A stretch of DNA of 5,000 bases. Origin: an uncultured Methylophilaceae bacterium (GTDB lineage: Bacteria; Pseudomonadota; Gammaproteobacteria; Burkholderiales; Methylophilaceae). Position numbers and translations under genes: made by a program. The DNA lies in contig CALKDJ010000173.1 of NCBI GenBank assembly GCA_938084195.1, positions 1 to 5,000 on the forward strand. The letters are read 5' to 3'. Shown piece by piece: positions 1 to 5,000 of this stretch (positions are counted from its first letter, which is position 1; every line of letters starts with the position of its first letter). The notes under the pieces are model-generated. The model was not told the origin of the DNA and ran no database searches. It saw only the letters and a program-made list of their open reading frames with translations.

Positions 1-714
<714 letters not shown>

Positions 715-723
715 TCAATACTT

Positions 724-1377
724 TTAATCTTTTTTCCAAACTCCGTATGATTGGAATCTTTTCAACACATCATCCATTTCTTCATCAGACAAAAGGTGAG
801 GCTTTCTAGGCATATTTGCTATCACATACATTTTTGACAAGTGCTCTACTTCCTCTGCAATATCAACAGCTTCTTTTAAATCGTTACCTACAGTAATCAA
901 ACCATGATTCGACATTAAGCAGGCTTTTTGTTTTCCAAGAGATTTTAAGATATTGTTAGAGAGTTCTTGAGTCCCAAACATTGCATATTGGGCACAAGGA
1001 ATTTCTTTTCCTCCAGTTACAGCAATCATGTAATGAAATTGAGGGATAGCCGCACCTAATACACTTAATGCACTAGCATATACTGAATGAGTATGAACAA
1101 CGGCATTTACATCTTTACGGCTTGTAAAGATATCCCGATGAAAAAGCCATTCACTCGAGGGTTGTAATTTTTTTGGATTAACGAGCGTTCCATCCATTTT
1201 CATTAAAACAATATGTTCTGACTTAAGGGAATCATTACTTATACCACTTGGGCTAATTAAAAAGCCTTCTCCTTTGCGAATACTGCAATTTCCAGTTGCG
1301 CCATGATTAAGTCCTAAAGTATTAAGTTTAATTATTGCATCACATAATATTTGTTTTGAATTCATCTCTTTACTCAT
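724..1377 (-). CDS. Class II (FucA-like) aldolase, probably methylthioribulose-1-phosphate / deoxyribulose-1-phosphate aldolase
   Basis: This is a 217-residue zinc-dependent aldolase of the AraD/FucA family. Such enzymes cleave a ketose 1-phosphate into dihydroxyacetone phosphate and an aldehyde. Visible family residues are GLNHGATGN (22-30) and SPSG (42-45) for phosphate binding, catalytic E76 in PSSEW, zinc ligands H95 and H97 (VVHTH) and H158 (NHGL), and tyrosines Y116 and Y211 matching E. coli FucA Y113 and Y209. The C-terminal LSDEE...YG also resembles FucA. The ATG at 1377 overlaps the mtnA stop as ATGA, which indicates translational coupling. A longer reading from 1425 would run deep into mtnA, and ATG 1365 (MNSKQ) is an alternative. 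Next to mtnA, the likely substrate is 5-methylthioribulose-1-phosphate or 5-deoxyribulose-1-phosphate, as for Ald2 of the DHAP shunt. The active-site residues do not separate this from L-fuculose-1-phosphate aldolase. The MtnB dehydratase belongs to the same superfamily and is a less likely alternative. Confidence 0.88.
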   Translation of the reverse strand: MSKEMNSKQILCDAIIKLNTLGLNHGATGNCSIRKGEGFLISPSGISNDSLKSEHIVLMKMDGTLVNPKKLQPSSEWLFHRDIFTSRKDVNAVVHTHSVYASALSVLGAAIPQFHYMIAVTGGKEIPCAQYAMFGTQELSNNILKSLGKQKACLMSNHGLITVGNDLKEAVDIAEEVEHLSKMYVIANMPRKPHLLSDEEMDDVLKRFQSYGVWKKD

Positions 1378-2432
1378 CCCAAGAATTCCTTTAAATTTTC
1401 TGGCTTGATCATTCCTTCTTCGCATATAATCCCAGTTATAAGTTCAGGTGGTGTTATATCAAAAGCAGGATTATATCCTTCAAAATGACCTAGATTTACA
1501 GTTAAAATCTCTCCATCTGCATTAATGCCTTTCATCGTAAAGAGTTCACTAGCATCTCTTTTTTCAATTTCAAAAGATTTATTAGTCATACTAAAATTCT
1601 TATCAAAAGTACTTTTAGGTGCTGCAACATAAAAGGGTATCTTATGTGCCTTTGCAGGTAATGCTTTTAAATATGTACCTATCTTATTACAAACTGCACC
1701 ATCAACTCCAACCCTATCAGCCCCCACCAAAACACAATCAACCATTCCTTCTTGCATAAGAAATCCCCCAGCATTATCTGCAACTAATGTATAAGGGATA
1801 CCAGCTTTTTCTAACTCCCATGCTGTTAGATTCATTCCTTGATTTCTTGGTCTTGTTTCATCTACCCAAACATGAATATTCATACCATGCTCCATAGCCA
1901 TATATATAGGGCTTAATGCAGTACCGTAATCAATCGTTGCAAGCCAACCAGCATTGCAGTGGGTAAGTATATTGATTTTATCTTTGTACAAATCCTTGAG
2001 TATTTTTAATCCAGCATTTCCAATTCTCTTATTAGTTAAAACATCCTCTTCAGCTAAATTTTTGGACCAGCGCCAAGCCTCTTTTGCTCGCTGATTTTCT
2101 TCGATTGTTAATAATTTATCGCATAATTTGTTAACAGCCCATGATAAATTTACTGCTGTTGGCCTAGTGTTAATCAAATTATCTTTGGCTTTTTTTATTG
2201 ATGTGTCAGAAGTATCTTCATTGCAAGCAAGGGCAATTCCAAATGCTCCACTTACTCCAATTAAGGGAGCCCCTCTTACTTGCATATTATAGATAGCATT
2301 CTTCATCTCATTTAAAGCCTGTATACGAAGTAATTTAAATTTGAATGGGAGAAGTGTTTGGTCGATAATAGTCACTGAGGATTCGTCTGTAGACGCCTCT
2401 ATGGTCCTATAATATTTACCGTCTACTTGCAC
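1374..2432 (-). CDS. mtnA: S-methyl-5-thioribose-1-phosphate isomerase (MtnA)
   Basis: This cytosolic enzyme of the eIF-2B alpha/beta/delta-like family converts the aldose 5-methylthioribose-1-phosphate to the ketose 5-methylthioribulose-1-phosphate. Some members also use 5-deoxyribose-1-phosphate. The 352 residues match the family length. Motifs in order are VRGAPLIG (52-59), RPTAVNL (90-96), LTHCNAG (156-162) with catalytic C159, VWVDETRPRNQG (188-199), LTAWEL (202-207), VGADR (236-240) with catalytic D239, CNKIGTY (248-254), and NPAFDITPPELITGI (321-335). The GWLAT...DNAGGFLMQ...VCNKIGTYLKA wording recalls the Rhodospirillum/Rhodopseudomonas type rather than the Bacillus type. The start is GTG at 2432, with AAAAGGG 7 nt upstream and no better in-frame ATG nearby. 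Its stop overlaps the aldolase start (ATGA), so the two form an operon. Neither a methylthioribose kinase nor an MTA phosphorylase gene lies in the window. Confidence 0.95.
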   Translation of the reverse strand: MQVDGKYYRTIEASTDESSVTIIDQTLLPFKFKLLRIQALNEMKNAIYNMQVRGAPLIGVSGAFGIALACNEDTSDTSIKKAKDNLINTRPTAVNLSWAVNKLCDKLLTIEENQRAKEAWRWSKNLAEEDVLTNKRIGNAGLKILKDLYKDKINILTHCNAGWLATIDYGTALSPIYMAMEHGMNIHVWVDETRPRNQGMNLTAWELEKAGIPYTLVADNAGGFLMQEGMVDCVLVGADRVGVDGAVCNKIGTYLKALPAKAHKIPFYVAAPKSTFDKNFSMTNKSFEIEKRDASELFTMKGINADGEILTVNLGHFEGYNPAFDITPPELITGIICEEGMIKPENLKEFLG

Positions 2433-2439
2433 AATAAAA

Positions 2440-2446
2440 CCCTTTT
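2440..2446 (-). promoter_or_regulatory. Shine-Dalgarno site for mtnA
   Basis: AAAAGGG on the minus strand sits 7 nt before the GTG at 2432 and decides that unusual start. It overlaps the edge of the A/T palindrome at 2443-2458. The stretch AAGGGTTT (2444-2437) is exactly complementary to AAACCCTT at 2537-2530 in the presumed leader, so it could be masked by RNA pairing. Confidence 0.65.
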
Positions 2447-2458
2447 AAAATTTTAAAA
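2443..2458. repeat. Perfect 16-bp A/T palindrome
   Basis: TTTTAAAATTTTAAAA reads the same on both strands and is flanked by further A residues up to 2462. It lies between the DnaA boxes and the mtnA Shine-Dalgarno site. Such a segment melts easily, and the sequence fits either an unwinding element or simple low-complexity leader DNA. Confidence 0.6.
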
Positions 2459-2482
2459 AAAACAGTCCACAATAACTGTGGA
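2455..2482 (-). terminator. Second hairpin with eight-T run just before mtnA (terminator or attenuator-like)
   Basis: On the minus strand TCCACA (2482-2477) and TGTGGA (2471-2466) form a perfect 6-bp stem with a 5-nt loop. CTG and eight T (2462-2455) follow. The stem includes most of the DnaA box at 2477-2485. An alternative stem ACAGT/ACTGT overlaps it. The T-run ends 22 nt before the mtnA GTG, too close for a promoter to fit after it. If it works as a terminator it must be an attenuator within the mtnA leader. Otherwise it is an inverted repeat that serves as a protein site. Confidence 0.4.
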
Positions 2483-2497
2483 TAACTTTGTGCATAA
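2477..2497 (-). promoter_or_regulatory. Pair of consensus DnaA boxes
   Basis: On the minus strand TTATGCACA (2497-2489) and TTATCCACA (2485-2477) both match the DnaA box consensus TTATNCACA exactly. They are in the same orientation, start 12 bp apart, and are separated by AAG. Immediately to their left are an A8 run and a 16-bp A/T palindrome. A degenerate half-box, TCCACA on the plus strand at 2466-2471, forms an inverted repeat with the left box. The matches are seen directly. That they bind DnaA, and whether they control mtnA or belong to an origin-like site, is inference. Confidence 0.6.
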
Positions 2498-2505
2498 AAG
2501 TTTAT

Positions 2506-2537
2506 AAAAAATGCAAACCCTGATTTTATAAGGGTTT
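2506..2537 (-). terminator. Hairpin with T-run downstream of tatD, possible intrinsic terminator
   Basis: On the minus strand AAACCCT (2537-2531) and AGGGTTT (2521-2515) form a perfect 7-bp stem with a 9-nt loop. It is followed by GCA and then six T (2511-2506). The placement, 112 nt after the tatD stop, suits the end of the nrdR-ribD-tatD transcript. The stem has only three G-C pairs, so termination may be weak. It could instead be a leader structure of mtnA, because AAACCCTT is also complementary to the mtnA Shine-Dalgarno region. Confidence 0.45.
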
Positions 2538-2648
2538 ATATTAATCGCTTAAAATTTAATCGTATTAAAAACTGTTTAAAATCAACTACTTAACGTATGT
2601 CATTGAGATCATTGAATTTTTTGTGATTACTTAAAGTAAGTCCTGAAC

Positions 2649-3428
2649 TCATGTGCATAACTCCGATAATTTTGGGAAAACCTGTTCGGTGTTAACCCTT
2701 ATATTATCAGCAATAATTAGTGGATCCACGCCCCTTAATCCAGCAAAAAAAATACCTATTTGATTAATTTCACTAGGACGATTATAACCCTTTTCTCTTC
2801 TCCAAATTGGTGGCATATCTGGGGCATCAGTTTCTAAAACAATAGCATTAAGTGGTAATTCTCTTGCAATCTTTTGTAGGTGTTTTGCTCTTGGGTAAGT
2901 CATGGCTCCACCAATACCTAATTTAAAACCCATCTTTATAAATTGCTCTGCTTGTTGAAAACTTCCATTAAATGCATGCGCAACCCCTCCTCTTACCTTA
3001 TTTTTTCTTAAGTGCTTTAAAATAACATCAATCGCTGAACGCACATGTAAAATGACTGGTAAATCATATTTTTTTGCTATTTGTAATTGCTTTAATAAAA
3101 AATATTCTTGTCTTTCTAAATTATCTTTTCGAACAAATAGATCTAATCCAATTTCACCAATAGCAATAGGGTTAGATTTTTTGATAGATTCCTCAAGTTG
3201 TTTCAAGTGACTGTCGTTTAAATCATCAACAAACATTGGGTGAAAGCCTAAAGCGTAAAAACAATTTTGGTACATTTCTGATATCTCTATTACTTTATTG
3301 ATATTATCTGGTTTAACCGAGGGGACAATTATATTGTTAACTCTATTTTCATGGCAGAGCTTTAATTCACAATCTATATTATTGTTGAGTGGTTCAAAAT
3401 CTAAATGGCAATGTGTATCTATCCACAT
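2649..3428 (-). CDS. TatD-family metal-dependent hydrolase / DNase, YjjV type
   Basis: This is a 259-residue cytosolic TIM-barrel hydrolase of the amidohydrolase superfamily. TatD proteins bind two metals, and several have 3'-5' exonuclease or DNase activity. The role of the YjjV branch is less settled. Metal ligands are all present: H6 and H8 in IDTHCHLD, E92 in GEIGLDL, H128 in VILHVR, H151 in AHAFNG, and D201 in LETDAPDMP. ALGFHP (59-64) and GGAMTYPRA (173-181) are also typical. The length and the GEIGLDLF, YDLPVILH and TYPRA wording match E. coli YjjV better than TatD or YcfH. The ATG at 3428 overlaps the ribD stop by 1 nt (TAATG) with only a weak Shine-Dalgarno, so translation is probably coupled to ribD. 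The exact substrate cannot be read from the sequence. Confidence 0.93.
   Translation of the reverse strand: MWIDTHCHLDFEPLNNNIDCELKLCHENRVNNIIVPSVKPDNINKVIEISEMYQNCFYALGFHPMFVDDLNDSHLKQLEESIKKSNPIAIGEIGLDLFVRKDNLERQEYFLLKQLQIAKKYDLPVILHVRSAIDVILKHLRKNKVRGGVAHAFNGSFQQAEQFIKMGFKLGIGGAMTYPRAKHLQKIARELPLNAIVLETDAPDMPPIWRREKGYNRPSEINQIGIFFAGLRGVDPLIIADNIRVNTEQVFPKLSELCT
2652..2660 (-). promoter_or_regulatory. Third consensus DnaA box, at the 3' end of tatD
   Basis: TTATGCACA on the minus strand (2660-2652) encodes the last residues L-C-T of tatD and ends just before its TGA. It has the same orientation as the pair at 2477-2497 and lies about 155 bp from them. Because it sits in coding sequence it may be coincidental. 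I list it because three exact matches fall within 184 bp. Confidence 0.4.
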
Positions 3429-4519
3429 TAATCTTGTAAAACCTTCATAATTAACCTTAGGTTATCACCAAAATATCTGACATCTTTTTGTTCAAGTTTG
3501 ATTTTTTCTTGCATAGAATTTAATACAGGATTGTTAAAGATAGGATTTGCCTCGCCCCCCATAATAATCGGTGCCATATACAAAATAAGTTCATCGATTA
3601 AATTTTGCTCTAACAAACGGCCGTTGAGCGTTGGTCCGCTCTCAACTAAAATATCATTACACTTAAGATCTGTTAATTCCCTCATCAGCCGATTAAGATC
3701 TATAAAATTTTTATGCACAGGTAATTTTAAACAATAAATATTTATTTTATGTAAAGAATCTAATTTCCCATCAGGGTCATCACCGTAGGCCAAAATAATT
3801 TTTTGTTGTTTTAATATTTTCGCATCTAAATCGATAGACAAGTGGGTATCCAAAATAACTCTATATGGTTGATGATTTGCTTCATTTAACCGCACGTTAA
3901 GTTGTGGGTTATCTTTATTAATAGTATTTACTCCAGTGATAATTGCACAAGCATTTTTTCTCCATTGCTGGACATCTTTTCTTGCAAAATCCGAGGTAAT
4001 CCATTTGCTATCACCACTTTTCAAACTTGTTTTGCCATCAATGGAAATTGCAATCTTTGAACGAATATAAGGTCTTCCGTTTAACATTCTTGAGAAAAAA
4101 CCTTTATTTAATTCAGTAGCTTGTGAGCTAAGAATATCTTCTACAACTTTAATATTATGGGTTTTTAATATATCCAGCCCCCCTCCATTCACTTGCGGAT
4201 TGGGATCTTTACATGCAACTACTACCTCTCGAACTCCGCTCTGTATAATTAAATCAACACAAGGTGGGGTTTTACCATGATGAGAGCATGGTTCTAGAGT
4301 AATATACAAAGTAGCTCCATTAGCTTTGAGACCGGCTTCTTTTATTGCAATTACTTCAGCGTGATTATCACCTGCTTTTGCATGATAGCCTTTGCCGACT
4401 ACTTCTCCCTCTTTTACAAGTAAAGCACCTACCTTTGGATTGGGTTTTGTTTGTTCAGACCCTTTGCTTGCAAGTTTTAATGCAAGTGCCATAAAATAAT
4501 TATGTGGGTCCTCATTCAT
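3428..4519 (-). CDS. ribD: Bifunctional riboflavin deaminase/reductase RibD
   Basis: RibD carries out two successive steps of riboflavin synthesis: deamination of the diaminopyrimidine made from GTP, then NADPH-dependent reduction of the ribosyl side chain. The 363 residues match the two-domain family (E. coli 367). The N-terminal deaminase (about 1-145) has PNPKVGALLV (27-36), H53-A-E55 with the zinc ligand and catalytic glutamate, and PC...PPC giving zinc ligands C78 and C87. The C-terminal reductase (about 147-363) shows RPYIRSKIAISIDGK (149-163), SKWIT (171-175), GVNTINKDNPQLNVR (196-210), and VESGPTLNG (292-300). ATG 4519 is 6 nt after the nrdR stop, with an AAAAGAAA purine tract in place of a strong Shine-Dalgarno. 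The next gene is a TatD homologue, not ribE or ribBA. No broken motif is seen. Confidence 0.97.
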   Translation of the reverse strand: MNEDPHNYFMALALKLASKGSEQTKPNPKVGALLVKEGEVVGKGYHAKAGDNHAEVIAIKEAGLKANGATLYITLEPCSHHGKTPPCVDLIIQSGVREVVVACKDPNPQVNGGGLDILKTHNIKVVEDILSSQATELNKGFFSRMLNGRPYIRSKIAISIDGKTSLKSGDSKWITSDFARKDVQQWRKNACAIITGVNTINKDNPQLNVRLNEANHQPYRVILDTHLSIDLDAKILKQQKIILAYGDDPDGKLDSLHKINIYCLKLPVHKNFIDLNRLMRELTDLKCNDILVESGPTLNGRLLEQNLIDELILYMAPIIMGGEANPIFNNPVLNSMQEKIKLEQKDVRYFGDNLRLIMKVLQD

Positions 4520-4525
4520 TTTCTT

Positions 4526-4972
4526 TTAATCGAGATCTTTTATCGCATCGTTGAAGTCTGCAATATCTGAAAAACTTCTATATACCGAAGCAAACCTAAT
4601 GTATGCAACTTTATCTAGCTTCTTTAAGTGCAGCATAACGTCCTCTCCAATATCTCGAGAATAAATTTCTCTATCACCGTTAGCAAGAATCTTTGTAATA
4701 ATTTGTTCTACCGCTTGATCAATAAATTCCACCGGAACTGGTCTTTTATGGAGGGCGCGAGTCAAGGAATGTAATAATTTTTCCTTACAAAACTCCTCGC
4801 GCTTACCATCTTGTTTCACAACTTGGGGTAAAGTTAGCTCAATGTGCTCGTAGGTAGTGAAGCGTTTTTCACAATTCATGCACTTCCTTCTACGTCTTAT
4901 TGTATTCCCTTGCTCATTAACTCTAGAGTCTATGACCTGGGTATCATCAAAGAGACAAAATGGGCACTTCAT
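4526..4972 (-). CDS. nrdR: Transcriptional repressor NrdR
   Basis: NrdR is a zinc-finger/ATP-cone repressor that senses ATP and dATP and binds NrdR boxes upstream of ribonucleotide reductase operons. The 148-residue protein is full length (E. coli 149). It has a four-cysteine zinc ribbon (C3, C6, C31, C34), the basic RRRRK stretch at 26-30 used in DNA contact, RFTTYE (37-42), an ATP-cone domain at about 49-139, and the signature [16 protein letters not shown] at 119-134. The start is ATG at 4972, giving the typical MKCPFC. The 28 bases upstream contain no clear Shine-Dalgarno or NrdR box, and the promoter lies off the right edge unless an upstream gene reads through. It leads the nrdR-ribD-tatD operon. 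nrdR-ribD adjacency is common in proteobacteria and does not imply that NrdR controls riboflavin synthesis. Confidence 0.97.
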   Translation of the reverse strand: MKCPFCLFDDTQVIDSRVNEQGNTIRRRRKCMNCEKRFTTYEHIELTLPQVVKQDGKREEFCKEKLLHSLTRALHKRPVPVEFIDQAVEQIITKILANGDREIYSRDIGEDVMLHLKKLDKVAYIRFASVYRSFSDIADFNDAIKDLD

Positions 4973-5000
4973 TTTTTACTATTTCTCATACACTGGAAAA

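Larger units (their letters stand above)
2433..2648. other. Structured AT-rich intergenic region between tatD and mtnA
   Basis: No credible gene lies here: the ATG-started frames on either strand stop within about ten codons. The region holds two hairpins with T-runs (minus strand), a perfect A/T palindrome and two consensus DnaA boxes, all entered separately. It also contains a direct repeat TTAATCG (2541-2547 and 2556-2562, 15 bp apart), a direct repeat CATTGA (2601-2606 and 2610-2615), a GATC at 2607-2610, and a small inverted repeat ACTTA-AAG-TAAGT (2629-2641). No strong promoter pair for mtnA was found. The best -10-like elements on the minus strand are TATAAA-type boxes around 2510-2540 without good -35 partners. 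It could be a terminator plus leader, a DnaA-binding regulatory site, or part of a replication origin. Confidence 0.7.

Noticed and set aside
1378..1425. Longer N-terminus for the aldolase, starting at 1425
   Set aside because: It would overlap mtnA by 52 nt and add a basic segment absent from the family. The ATG at 1377 gives an ATGA overlap and a normal length.
2581..2615. Short leader peptide frame on the minus strand (ATG ATC TCA ATG ... TAG)
   Set aside because: It has only eight codons, no Shine-Dalgarno and no regulatory codon run.
2629..2641. Inverted repeat ACTTA-AAG-TAAGT just after tatD as a terminator
   Set aside because: The stem is 5 bp and almost all A/T, without an adjacent T-run on the minus strand.
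3419..3427. CTATCCACA, near-match to a DnaA box
   Set aside because: It has one mismatch and simply encodes the tatD start M-W-I on the minus strand.
3711..3719. Plus-strand TTATGCACA, a fourth exact DnaA box match
   Set aside because: It lies alone within the ribD coding sequence (encoding P-V-H-K on the minus strand), about 1 kb from the cluster. It is probably coincidental, though it should be counted when judging enrichment.
3498..3737. Plus-strand open frame of 79 codons
   Set aside because: It lies wholly antisense inside the reductase domain of ribD and has no recognisable motif.
4973..5000. Possible NrdR box upstream of nrdR
   Set aside because: The 28 bases contain only loose similarity to half a box and no paired site. 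The real upstream region is outside the window.

Overview
The window is a block of AT-rich bacterial chromosome (roughly one third G+C by eye) in which every supportable gene is transcribed from the minus strand. The protein types suggest a low-GC proteobacterium, most likely gamma- or betaproteobacterial. The evidence is a CTP synthase of the usual proteobacterial form, nrdR directly followed by ribD, a YjjV-type TatD protein, and an MtnA resembling the Rhodospirillum type. I cannot name a genus from the sequence alone.

Reading in the direction of transcription, from the right edge to the left, the first block is nrdR (4972-4526), ribD (4519-3428) and a tatD/yjjV-like gene (3428-2649). The gaps are 6 nt or less and ribD/tatD overlap by 1 nt, so this is almost certainly one operon. 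It combines a regulator of ribonucleotide reductase genes, the deaminase/reductase of riboflavin synthesis, and a metal-dependent hydrolase or DNase.

A 216-bp AT-rich intergenic region (2648-2433) follows. It is unusually structured. It has two hairpins, each followed by a T-run on the minus strand, a perfect 16-bp A/T palindrome, and two consensus DnaA boxes 12 bp apart. A third DnaA box covers the end of tatD. It may hold the end of the first operon, the promoter and leader of the next one, and a DnaA-binding locus.

The second block is mtnA (2432-1374), joined by an ATGA overlap to a class II (FucA-like) aldolase gene (1377-724). Together they resemble the methylthioribose-1-phosphate isomerase plus aldolase pair of the DHAP shunt. 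That pathway turns the methylthioadenosine or 5'-deoxyadenosine sugar into dihydroxyacetone phosphate plus a small aldehyde, instead of running the full methionine salvage pathway. After a 74-bp gap with a plausible sigma70-type promoter comes pyrG (CTP synthase), which begins at 649 and runs off the left edge after 216 codons.

The coding genes are well-known families. The less ordinary material is the mtnA-aldolase pairing and the structured, DnaA-box-bearing region between tatD and mtnA.
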